64,000 nt of DNA from Candidatus Sedimenticola sp. (ex Thyasira tokunagai) (GTDB lineage: Bacteria; Pseudomonadota; Gammaproteobacteria; Chromatiales; Chromatiaceae): contig CP134874.1 in assembly GCA_037318855.1 (NCBI GenBank), positions 3,844,598-3,908,597 on the forward strand, written 5' to 3'. Numbering within the stretch: position 1 is the stretch's first letter; every line of letters begins with the position of its first letter. The position numbers and the translations under genes were made by a program. The notes under the pieces were generated by a model. That model saw nothing but the letters and a program-made list of their open reading frames with translations, ran no database searches and had not been told where the DNA came from. Positions 25,778 to 34,319 of the stretch are shown here, in pieces.

Positions 25778-26549
25778 CTATTTTCTGTTAGTTTTGCCAG
25801 TTATTCCCTCCCTGTTGCAGGTTGAATGTTTCAAGCGGTAGCTCTCATTGCCTGTCTCGATGATGTGGCAATGATGAGTCAGTCGGTCAAGCAGCGCTGT
25901 GGTCAACTTTGCATCACTAAATACATTTGGCCATTCCGAGAAGCTCAGATTAGTTGTGATAATGATGCTGGTCTTTTCATAAAGTTTGCTGATCAGATGG
26001 AACAGCAAGGCACCTCCTGCTTGGCTGAACGGGAGATATCCCAGTTCATCTAGTATCACCAAGTCCGTATGGATCAGCCGATTGGCTAGTCGGCCGGGTT
26101 TGCCGATCAACTTCTCCTGCTCCAGATCGTTGACCAGTTCGATGGTGGAGAGAAAGCGTACGCGGTAGCGATGATGCTGGATGGCCTGTACACCGATTGC
26201 AGTTGCCAGGTGTGTTTTGCCAGTACCCGGGCCACCGACCAACACCACATTCTGTGCATCCTCGGTAAACTCACAGCGATGCAGCGCCCGGATCAGCGGT
26301 TCATCCACGGCACTCTGAGCAAAGTCAAAGCCGGTGAGGTCACGATAGGCCGGGAACCGTGCCGCCTTCATCTGGTATTTTTAGTGAGCGTACATCCCGT
26401 TCTGCTACTTCAGCCTTGATCAGGGTGTCCAGTATGTCCTGTGCTTGCTGAAAGGCCGGTGAGGCTTGTTCGCCCAAATCAGCTACCGCATCAGCCATGC
26501 CAAACAGCTTCATCTGCTTCATGGTCTGGATTATGGCATCAGTGTTCAT
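25778..26549 (-). pseudogene. istB: IS21 istB ATPase (frameshifted)
   Basis: The N-terminal portion (from ATG 26549, MNTDAIIQTMKQMKLFG) runs to the RDVRSLK segment. The remainder continues in another frame (MKAARFPAYRDLTGFDF, Walker A GGPGTGKTH, VILDELGYLPF). One extra A in the A-run near 26377 explains the shift; deleting it gives SLKYQMKAARFP. The internal ATG could in principle produce a shortened protein. Confidence 0.8.
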
Positions 26550-28066
26550 GGCGACCACCTCTGAGCCTATCGTAGCGGGCCGTATTGGCCAGGGGCTCGG
26601 TGGCGAGTGACAATGCCCTGGGTGGTTCGATGGGCTGTGGTGTGGGACGATCCTGCAGGCGACTGAGGCAGTTCAGGACATGCTGCTTGGAAGGTTTGCC
26701 TGTCAATAAAGCCTCGGCAACCGCTTGCTCGACCAGGTGCTCATCGTGCAGTAAGACCAGTGCCAGAATATCGACCATCTACGCGGTCACCACCAGGCCG
26801 CTTGATCAACTTTTTCTGTAGCTGTTTGAAGCTCTCAGGCAGGTCATTAAATGGTGCGCCATTACGTAGTGCCCCAGGCTTGCGCTGTACCACGCTCAGG
26901 TAGTGACGCCAGTCGTAGAGGATCTTGCCTGGGACACTATGGTCTCGGGTGAAGACCCGGTCATGCACCGCAATCACGCTGGCCTCGGCGACAATCTCCA
27001 GCCGGTCAGCATAGACGCGAAGGCTAACCACCCGGTTGGCAAAGCTGGCCGGAATGCTATAGCGGTTGCGTTCGAAGGTAATCAAGCAAGTCGAGGAAAC
27101 CCGCTTGGTATGCTCGACAAAGCCATCAAAGGGGGCAGGCACTGCCATCAGTAGTGTCTGCTCTTCGGCGAGCAAATCAGCAATCGAGCGTCGTTTATCC
27201 TGTGTATGGGGGGTCTCTTGCCATAGCTGCTGGCAGCGGGCAGTCAACCAGATGTTCAGATCCTCCAGCGACCTGAAGGACGGAGCGGATTGCCAGAGTC
27301 GATGCCGTGCATCCCGCACGCCTTTCTCTACTTGGCCTTTCTCCCAGCCAGCCGCCGGGTTGCAGAACTCGGCCTCAAAAAGGTAGTGACTGACCATGGC
27401 CTGAAAACGTTTGTTCACCACCCGTTCTTTGCCCCGCCCGACCTTATCCACGGCGGTCTTCATATTATCGTAGATGCCGCGCTCTGGAATCCCGCCTAAG
27501 GCAGTCAGAGCATGGTAGTGAGCATCAAACAGCATCTCGTGGCTTTGTGCCAGATAGGCTCGGAGTATAAAGGCCCGGCTATAGCAGAATTTGAAATGGG
27601 CTACCTGCAACTTGGTGTTGACCCCGTTGATCACGGCCCAGTCCTCACTCCAGTCGAACTGAAAGGCCTCACCGGGGGCAAACTGTAACGGGACGAAGGT
27701 GTTTTTACTGGCTGTACGTTTAGCGTCTTGCTGTGCATCACGCCAATCACGGGCAAAGGCTGCAACCCGATCATAGGAGCCGGTATAACCCAAGCGAACC
27801 AAGTCCAGGTGCAACTGCTTGAGACTCCTCCTTTGTTTGCGGTGACGCCTGGACTCCCGATGTAACCAGTTGGTTAGTGTCAGCTCATAGTCATCCAGCT
27901 TGCTGGGCGACTTGCGTTTGGGGTATTTGGGTTCTATTACATTGTTTGCCAGGTACTTGCGTACGGTATTGCGGGACAATCCTGTCCGTCTGGCAATCTC
28001 TCGTATCGGCATCCCTTCTCGATAATGCCATCGTCGAATCACGCTTAATAATGCCACGTCTATCAC
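26539..28066 (-). pseudogene. istA: IS21 istA transposase (frameshifted near its C-terminus)
   Basis: The N-terminal HTH (IREIARRTGLSRNTVRKYL) and the rve-type core (AFQFDWSEDWAVING, GIYDNMKTAV, WEKGQVEKGVRD) are in the frame from 28066. Near 26780 an extra T in GACCGCG(T)AGATGG moves the C-terminus (MVDILALVLLHDEHLVEQAV...) into the frame ending at 26539. The C-terminal tail is altered, so function is doubtful. Confidence 0.8.
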
Positions 28067-28353
28067 TCCAGTTACTCCTGCCCAGGGTCTGAGCAGGTAG
28101 AGGCTATACGTGGGTCAAAATTCGATGCAAATATGGGGGGTTAATGGGTCAGTTTTGGGTGCAAAACAACAATATATGGCTTCCTTTCTCTAGTTTCACA
28201 ATACTTCCGCTTTCGAAAAAAGCAGTCAGAAAATGGGTGGGAGCGCTGTTCAGAAAGGGAAACGCCGACTTCAACTGTGTTTGAACTGTCAGATCTTTGA
28301 TCATGCTTACTCAACATAATGAGGGTTTGGAAATCGGGAATAGAGATCACCCA

Positions 28354-28519
28354 GGGCCTGTTAACACTAAATGAATCATGACTGTTGCCCCTGAAAAAGT
28401 GCCAATCAAGACGAGAGGCGCGTAGTTTGGTCGCTCCAAATAAGCAACGAGCAACGATGAGTGGTGCTTTTTCAGGGGCAACCCGAAGGGCTCAAGATTC
28501 AATTAGTGTTAACAGGCCC
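28354..28519. repeat. MITE-like element with GGGCCTGTTAACACTAA ends
   Basis: Terminal inverted repeats GGGCCTGTTAACACTAA / TTAGTGTTAACAGGCCC enclose a second nested pair (TTGCCCCTGAAAAAG / CTTTTTCAGGGGCAA). No coding capacity. It separates the crp remnant from the cbbQ upstream region; 28520-28710 otherwise holds only promoter-like AT-rich DNA. Confidence 0.85.
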
Positions 28520-28601
28520 CAATTTGCGTCGTTCTTATCTACTTAAACACGTATTGTTACACACTATTATCTATACTCGGCTGAGGGGTAGCAGTGAATG
28601 C

Positions 28602-28617
28602 ATAAGATATAACTTAT
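28602..28617. promoter_or_regulatory. Possible LysR-type (CbbR-like) dyad upstream of cbbQ
   Basis: ATAAGATATAACTTAT is a symmetric dyad of the ATAAG-N6-CTTAT type, about 95 bp before the cbbQ start, in the right position for a LysR-type regulator. No cbbR gene is in the window, so this is a weak call. Confidence 0.3.
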
Positions 28618-28710
28618 ACACCATATTAATTAATTTGAGTATCACTTATAGCTAATCCCCTCTATCCTAATCACAATTATCCAATTGACCCACACCCGAG
28701 GGGAGTCGTA

Positions 28711-29520
28711 ATGGACCTCAACATCGACCAGTACAAGATCACCGAAGAGCCTTTTTACGAAGCACAGGACGACGAGGTTGTCCTCTACGAAGCCGCCTAC
28801 GAAGAGCGCCTACCGGTAATGATCAAGGGCCCCACCGGTTGCGGTAAATCTCGCTTTGTAGAGCATATGGCATGGAAACTGGGTAGACCGCTGATCACCG
28901 TAGCCTGTAACGAGGATATGACCGCCTCAGATCTGGTGGGTCGATACCTGCTCGACTCCGATGGCACCCGCTGGGTGGACGGCCCACTCACTACCGCCGC
29001 CCGTATCGGTGCCATCTGCTACCTGGATGAGATCGTCGAGGCACGCCAGGACACCACAGTGGTGATCCACCCGCTCACGGATCACCGCCGTCAGTTGCCG
29101 CTGGACAAGAAAGGCGAGCTGATTGAGGCCCACCCCGATTTCCAGCTGGTGATCTCCTACAACCCCGGCTACCAGAGCCTGATGAAGGACCTGAAACAAT
29201 CTACTAAACAGCGTTTTGCCGGCATGGATTTTGACTATGCATCCGCCGCTAAAGAGGCCGGCATCGTCGCCATGGAGGCTGGTATCGACAGTGACACCGC
29301 CTTGAAACTGGTGAAGATCGGAGAGAATGCCCGCAACCTCAAGGGCCACGGATTGGATGAAGGCATATCCACCCGCCTGCTGGTCTACGCGGCACAACTG
29401 ATCAACCGCGGTATCGCACCCCGCTCTGCCTGCCGCATGGCGATGGTGCGTCCCATCACCGATGATATCGATATACGGATCACTCTGGACCACGCTATTG
29501 ATGCTGTTTTTGAACAGTAA
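28711..29520 (+). CDS. cbbQ: RuBisCO activase component CbbQ (AAA+ ATPase)
   Basis: 269 residues, RBS GAGGGGAG. MoxR/CbbQ-type AAA+: Walker A GPTGCGKSRF, Walker B AICYLDEIVEA, sensor 1 VISYNPGYQ, and a C-terminal CbbQ_C region (GHGLDEGISTRLLVYAAQLI). With CbbO it forms the Rca-like complex that removes inhibitory sugar phosphates from RuBisCO. No RuBisCO genes are adjacent; the upstream side is occupied by a MITE and the IS-ridden crp locus. Confidence 0.95.
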   Translation: MDLNIDQYKITEEPFYEAQDDEVVLYEAAYEERLPVMIKGPTGCGKSRFVEHMAWKLGRPLITVACNEDMTASDLVGRYLLDSDGTRWVDGPLTTAARIGAICYLDEIVEARQDTTVVIHPLTDHRRQLPLDKKGELIEAHPDFQLVISYNPGYQSLMKDLKQSTKQRFAGMDFDYASAAKEAGIVAMEAGIDSDTALKLVKIGENARNLKGHGLDEGISTRLLVYAAQLINRGIAPRSACRMAMVRPITDDIDIRITLDHAIDAVFEQ

Positions 29521-29529
29521 CGATTGAAT

Positions 29530-29640
29530 AGATCACAGAGCACACGGAGGATCACAGAGAACTCTGAGATAGCTATTGCCTAACGTGATTTATCTCTGCG
29601 TACTCTGTGCTTCTCTGCGTCCTCTGCGATCCTCCTGATA
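29530..29640. repeat. Imperfect inverted repeat between cbbQ and cbbO
   Basis: GATCACAGAGCACACGGAGG and GGATCACAGAGAACTCTGAG pair with the later CTCTGCGTACTCTGTGCTTC...TCTGCGATCCTCC. Dispersed repeats with this CTCTGCGTCCTCTGCG texture are common in gammaproteobacterial genomes. It could act as an mRNA hairpin that sets the cbbQ:cbbO ratio. Confidence 0.6.
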
Positions 29641-29664
29641 TCAAAATTTGGTGGCGAGTTAAAA

Positions 29665-31923
29665 ATGAGCCTGAATGAAAGTGATCTTCAAAACTATCGT
29701 GAACAGCTGAGCTGCAACTTTCAGCAGTTGGAGAGTGTATTCCCCGACTGCATGGAGGAGGCGGCGGCCGTGCTGTCGCCCGCAGGCATCAAGGACTACC
29801 TGGACGGCGCCACATTGGTCTGTATGATCGGCCGTGGTTTCGAGCCGGTATTGGTCTATCTGGAGGAGATGCCTCAGGTGGCTGACACTCTGGGTGAGCA
29901 GGCCCTCGCCTACGTATCCCAGAGTGTATGGAAAATTTCCCGCAGCCCAAACGGAAAGTCTATTCTCGACTTTATGCAGTCACTCCCGGAGGCGGCCCGC
30001 AGGCTCCGCAGTTGGGAGCAGTTCGAGCGCTTTATTGAGCTGATTCTGGAGATGATGGAGCGCACCAGCACCTCGGTACATAACGTGCAGAGTGCCACCT
30101 ACCCCAGCCCCGGCATGCCCGAGGTGCTGCGGCAGACCCCCTACCTGCTGCATCAGCTATCGCTGGAGGGTATCCGCAACTGGGTTGACTACGGTGTGCT
30201 CCACTACAATGACCACCCCGAGCGGCAGATAGACTACTTCAGCCTGCAGTCTGCAGACAGTAGGGCAATCCTGCAGCGGGAGCGCCACGGCACCCTCTAT
30301 GCCGATAGTGAGCGCAAACTGAGTCTCTACCTGAAATCCCTGTGGGAGATGAAGGAGCATCTTGTGCCCTACTCCGAGGGGTGGGATGAGCTACGCAAAC
30401 CGATGCCCTACTACGATCCCTTGGGTATGCGCGTCCCTGATGTCTTTGATGACAAGCAGGGCATCACCGGCCTTAACCGTTACCGCGCGGTGTTGGCCCA
30501 CATGGCCGCTCACAAGCGCTGGACCGAGCAGATCTTTGCCGACAACCTCAGCCCCTTTCAGCGCGTCGCAGCCGAGCTGTTCGAGGATAGCCGGGTAGAG
30601 TATCTCACCCTGCGTGAATACCCCGGCATGCGTGACATCTGGCTGGGCCTCCACCCCAAACCGGGCGAAGAGGACTGTGATCCCGAGAAGGAGTCCTGCA
30701 TCCGCCACCGTCTGGCGATGATGTCATACGCCATTCTCAATCCGGATCACGGCTACAAAAATCCGGACATCATCGAGTTTGCACAGCGCTTCCAAGAGAT
30801 GATGGCTGCCGGGGAGACTGGCACCAAAGACGCCGTCAACCTGGCACTCTCCTTCATCGCCCGCACCCGCCGTCAGCAGGATATGTCGGCCAATATCTAC
30901 TTTGCCGATACCGAGGTGGATTACCGTGACGACAACCGTCACATGTGGAAATTTATCGAAGAGGGCGACGAAGAGGAGATGTTCGACGCTGAGCAGAAGG
31001 CCAAAGAGAACCCGGAAGAGATCAACGGCCTGCCGCCCCGCCACTACCCGGAGTGGGACTACAACACCAAGACCTACCGCCCCGACTGGGTCAGTCTCTA
31101 CGAGCGCCTGCACCCTGCCGGTGACGCCGGCAAGATCGATGCCCTACTCTCCAAACACGAGGCGCTGGCCAAACGGCTGAAACAGATGCTTGATCTGCTC
31201 AAGCCGCAGAACTATGTACGCATTCGCTATCAGGAGGAGGGCAGTGAGCTCGACCTCGACGTGGCGATCCGTTCACTGATCGACTACCGTGCCGGTCACA
31301 ACCCCGATCCGCGCATCAACATGAGCCACCGTCACGACGGCCGTGACATCGCCGTAATGCTGGTACTCGACCTCTCCGAATCCCTCAACGAGATACCGGA
31401 GGGCGCCAACCAGTCGATCCTAGAACTAAGCCAGGAGGCGGTCGCACTATTGAGCTGGGCAATCGAAAAACTGGGAGATGAGTTCGCCATCGCCGGCTTC
31501 TCCTCCAACACCCGGCACGAGGTGCGCTACCAGCACATCAAAGGCTTTGAGGAGTCTTGGGATGACACCGTTAAAGGCCGCCTCGCCGCTGTAGAGGCGA
31601 GCTGGTCAACCCGGATGGGGGCCGCGATGCGCCATGCGGCACACTATCTGGAAGCGCGCAAAGCCGAGAAGAAACTGATGCTGGTTCTCACCGATGGGGA
31701 ACCGGCGGATATCGACGTCAACGATCCAAAACATCTGATCCAGGATACCCATCGGGCGGTTCAGGAACTGGATCAACAGGGAATCTACACCTACTGCATC
31801 AACCTCGATCCTAAAGCGGATGAGTACGTGAAGGATATCTTTGGCAACCAATACACCGTAATCGACAAGGTGGAACGGTTACCGGAGCAGCTGCCAAAGC
31901 TGTTTATGGCGTTGACAAAGTAG
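29665..31923 (+). CDS. cbbO: RuBisCO activase adaptor CbbO (VWA domain)
   Basis: 752 residues. An N-terminal helical region, a middle acidic section, and a C-terminal von Willebrand A domain with MIDAS motif DLSESLNE (about residue 572), later Thr in WSTRMGAAM and Asp in LVLTDGEPADID. CbbO binds the CbbQ hexamer and recruits RuBisCO through the VWA domain. The start ATG at 29665 follows a modest GGTGGCGAG. An unexplained 512-bp interval follows (31924-32435), with a CCGATAG/CTATCGG dyad near 32000 and a MITE copy. Confidence 0.95.
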   Translation: MSLNESDLQNYREQLSCNFQQLESVFPDCMEEAAAVLSPAGIKDYLDGATLVCMIGRGFEPVLVYLEEMPQVADTLGEQALAYVSQSVWKISRSPNGKSILDFMQSLPEAARRLRSWEQFERFIELILEMMERTSTSVHNVQSATYPSPGMPEVLRQTPYLLHQLSLEGIRNWVDYGVLHYNDHPERQIDYFSLQSADSRAILQRERHGTLYADSERKLSLYLKSLWEMKEHLVPYSEGWDELRKPMPYYDPLGMRVPDVFDDKQGITGLNRYRAVLAHMAAHKRWTEQIFADNLSPFQRVAAELFEDSRVEYLTLREYPGMRDIWLGLHPKPGEEDCDPEKESCIRHRLAMMSYAILNPDHGYKNPDIIEFAQRFQEMMAAGETGTKDAVNLALSFIARTRRQQDMSANIYFADTEVDYRDDNRHMWKFIEEGDEEEMFDAEQKAKENPEEINGLPPRHYPEWDYNTKTYRPDWVSLYERLHPAGDAGKIDALLSKHEALAKRLKQMLDLLKPQNYVRIRYQEEGSELDLDVAIRSLIDYRAGHNPDPRINMSHRHDGRDIAVMLVLDLSESLNEIPEGANQSILELSQEAVALLSWAIEKLGDEFAIAGFSSNTRHEVRYQHIKGFEESWDDTVKGRLAAVEASWSTRMGAAMRHAAHYLEARKAEKKLMLVLTDGEPADIDVNDPKHLIQDTHRAVQELDQQGIYTYCINLDPKADEYVKDIFGNQYTVIDKVERLPEQLPKLFMALTK

Positions 31924-32118
31924 CCTGTCAAAAATCGGTAATAGACTGTAGCCTGAGCTGAGCTTGCGAAACCAGGGGCCTCACTCACCGATAGCAGAAC
32001 TCAATTGGTGCCCACTATCGGCACCATCACTGGAATCACTGAGCGTTATTGGTCTATCGTTTTTCCTGGAGTATTGCTATAACCTCAAATTCCCCGGATT
32101 TCGCAAACTCACCCCATT

Positions 32119-32284
32119 AGGGAGCCTCTGATTAAGTCTGGTTAGATTTTGGCTGAGATAAAATTGTTCCAATTTGTTTCGAAGTGAGCGGTAATAGCCA
32201 CTCTATTGCTGCGATCTTCGGAGCGAATTGGGGCAATTTTAGCCAGCATCAAAGCAATCATGACTTGATCAGAGTCTCCTTAGG
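32119..32284. repeat. MITE-like palindromic repeat, copy 2
   Basis: AGGGAGCCTCTGATTAAGTC at the left and GACTTGATCAGAGTCTCCTTA at the right, with a core nearly identical to copy 1. It lies between cbbO and the PilZ gene. Confidence 0.85.
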
Positions 32285-32447
32285 CTACTTGTTGGCTTTT
32301 CATCACTCCACATATGTAATTGGAGGGCATTTCTACCTTTAACCTCACACTTCGCCACACTGTCATGATTTTGTAACATCGTGGAAATACACTCTACATA
32401 GGATAATTTCAGAATCAACGAGAGATAAAGGCAGGGTGCAATCCGTG

Positions 32448-32804
32448 ATGGAAAAAGAGAGGCGAAAGAGTCAGCGCATCAGCACTGACATAGAGCTACA
32501 GTTGATCTATCGTGAAAGAAGTTTCTTCTTCATAGCCGGCGATATCAGCAGCGAGGGCATAAACATCAAAAGTAAATCCCTGACCATACCCCCAGGGAAT
32601 CTGGTAGACCTTATTCTGCCCGTAGGTGAGCACGAGTGGCAGATCAGTGGTCTTGTCATTCATGGAAGCAAGGGCAACACCGGCATTCAATTTCGAATGT
32701 CCCAACCGGAGTTAGAGGCGATACTCACATCCCGCGGGACAACATTGACCGCCGCTCCTTCGATCACTCAGGAGCGCTCCGATACTCCATCTATGAACCG
32801 GTAA
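32448..32804 (+). CDS. PilZ-domain protein, probable c-di-GMP receptor
   Basis: 118 residues from ATG 32448 (a GTG four codons upstream is an alternative). Both c-di-GMP contacts are present: RKSQR (RxxxR) at the N-terminus and GDISSEG (DxSxxG) about 30 residues on. Single-domain cytoplasmic PilZ protein; the effector output is unknown and it stands alone between a repeat and bioA. Confidence 0.9.
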   Translation: MEKERRKSQRISTDIELQLIYRERSFFFIAGDISSEGINIKSKSLTIPPGNLVDLILPVGEHEWQISGLVIHGSKGNTGIQFRMSQPELEAILTSRGTTLTAAPSITQERSDTPSMNR

Positions 32805-32837
32805 GCACATGTTGTACTGCTGAAAAGCAGTGCTGTA

Positions 32838-34130
32838 TTAATCAATACTATCGAGCACGACTCCGATTGCACTGCAGATAGCTGCAACCTCCGGGGCTTC
32901 AGTGATAAACGGCGGCATAGTATAGAGCAGTCGCCCGAATGGGCGCAGCCAGACACCCTGCTCAAGCAATATCTCCTGTGTAGCCGCCATGTCGAGAGGC
33001 TCCTTCAGCTCTACAACACCGATGGCGCCCAATACTCGAACATCGGCCACCGCAGGATGGTCGGCGTAGCCCATCAAACCGTCCCTGAGTTGTCCCTCTA
33101 TCTCCGCTACTCGCTGTTGCCAATCCCCCGACAGCAGCAACTCTATACTGGCGCCGGCAACACTACAGGCCAGCGGATTGGCCATAAAAGTGGGTCCATG
33201 CATCAGCGCCCCTGGGGGATTATTTGAAATCGCCTCACTCACCCTTCGGGTTGTGAGGGTTGCCGCGAGCGTCATATAGCCGCCGGTCAGTGATTTACCA
33301 AGGCACATGATGTCGGGAGCGATGCCTGCATGCTCCACAGCGAAAAGGCGACCGGTACGACCAAAACCTGTGGCGATCTCATCGGCGATCATCAGCACGT
33401 CATACTCATCACAGAGTGCGCGTGCCTGACGCAGATACTCCGGACAGTAGAAACGCATACCCCCCGCCCCCTGAACAATCGGTTCGAGAATGAGGGCGGC
33501 AATTTCCCGATGGTGGCTTTCCAGTGTTTGCCGTAAAGGTTCAATCTGTGAAGATTCCCAATCAACATCATCACGACAGGTGGGTGCTTCGACAAAAAAG
33601 TGCTGTGGCAGCACATCCTTGAACAGGTGATGCATGCCGTTCACCGGATCACACACCGCCATGGCGGCAAAAGTGTCACCATGGTAGCCGTTACGCAGCG
33701 TAACCAACCGGCTTTTACCTATTTTTCCCAGTGCAATCCAGTACTGCAACGCCATCTTGATGGCCACCTCGACAGCTACCGAGCCGGAGTCGCAGAGAAA
33801 AACACTTTGTAGCGCCCGGGGGGTAAGCTCAACCAGTTTTTCCGCCAGTCCGGCAGCAGGTTCATGAGTGAGACCGCCAAACATCACATGAGCCATCTTT
33901 TCAATCTGATCATGTAGTGCCTGATTAAGGCGTGAGTGGCTGTAGCCATGGATCATGCACCACCAGGAAGCCATGCCATCAATTACCCTGCGGCCATCAC
34001 CAAGCTGCAGATAAACACCTTGGGCGGATTCAACCACATAAGGAGGAATCGCACCGTGCATCGGTTGATAAGGGTGCCAGAGATACTTCTGGTCGATTTC
34101 CCTTACCTGCTCAGGAGTGAGTAAAGACAT
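32838..34130 (-). CDS. bioA: Adenosylmethionine-8-amino-7-oxononanoate aminotransferase
   Basis: 430 residues, full length. PLP-fold class III aminotransferase with HPYQPM at the N-terminus, GMASWWCMIHGYSH, the RNGYHGDTFAAMAVCDP segment, PIVQGAGGMRFY, IADEIATGFGRTG, and the Schiff-base Lys in LGKSLTGGYM. Catalyses the SAM-dependent amination step of biotin synthesis. No other bio genes are adjacent. Convergent with the PilZ gene. Confidence 0.95.
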   Translation of the reverse strand: MSLLTPEQVREIDQKYLWHPYQPMHGAIPPYVVESAQGVYLQLGDGRRVIDGMASWWCMIHGYSHSRLNQALHDQIEKMAHVMFGGLTHEPAAGLAEKLVELTPRALQSVFLCDSGSVAVEVAIKMALQYWIALGKIGKSRLVTLRNGYHGDTFAAMAVCDPVNGMHHLFKDVLPQHFFVEAPTCRDDVDWESSQIEPLRQTLESHHREIAALILEPIVQGAGGMRFYCPEYLRQARALCDEYDVLMIADEIATGFGRTGRLFAVEHAGIAPDIMCLGKSLTGGYMTLAATLTTRRVSEAISNNPPGALMHGPTFMANPLACSVAGASIELLLSGDWQQRVAEIEGQLRDGLMGYADHPAVADVRVLGAIGVVELKEPLDMAATQEILLEQGVWLRPFGRLLYTMPPFITEAPEVAAICSAIGVVLDSID

Positions 34131-34319
34131 AAGACTCTAACCCGTTGTATATAAATAATATTTCTGAAGTTATGGTGTCGCAAAATATAGAAAATGGCAC
34201 CAAAAAATAAAAAAGCCCCTTTAATACTGAGGACATCCATCTATAATCACCGGATAACTCCCCATTCTCCTCTCTAATAATATTTCTTACATGAGGCGAC
34301 AACTATTCTAATTAATAAT

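Larger units (their letters stand above)
25705..28171 (-). mobile_element. IS21-family element, decayed
   Basis: The ends TGTTGAATTGCACC...ACTGACCC and inverted TGTTGTTTTGCACC...ACTGACCC are the inverted repeats. ATATATGGCT flanks both sides (25694-25703, with one extra base before the element, and 28172-28181), longer than the usual IS21 duplication. It encodes istA and istB on the minus strand, both with frameshifts, and is inserted in the N-terminal part of the crp-like gene. Confidence 0.9.
23577..28304 (-). pseudogene. Crp/Fnr-family regulator gene disrupted by IS1380 and IS21
   Basis: Three minus-strand pieces rejoin into one frame. 28304-28172 begins MIKDLTVQTQLKSAF and includes LTAFFESGSIVKLEKG. 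25703-25406 has the cNMP-binding fold LALVVEGSARVYKIGENG, GESCILTASCIL and ETPVTAFVIPASKVRVW. 23830-23577 has the C-terminal dimer helix and HTH ATHQEIASDLGTSREVVSRIL. Deleting the IS1380 copy with one TTAG, and the IS21 element with one ATATATGGCT, restores reading across both junctions (KGSH|ICLEG and AQRLTN|VISVVEE). It precedes the DUF2892 gene as in many gammaproteobacteria. Function lost. Confidence 0.9.

Noticed and set aside
28141..28350. 69-residue minus-strand frame starting MISIPDFQTL
   Set aside because: It is out of phase with the crp N-terminus, which reads MIKDLTVQTQLKSAF from 28304 and joins perfectly to the downstream fragments.
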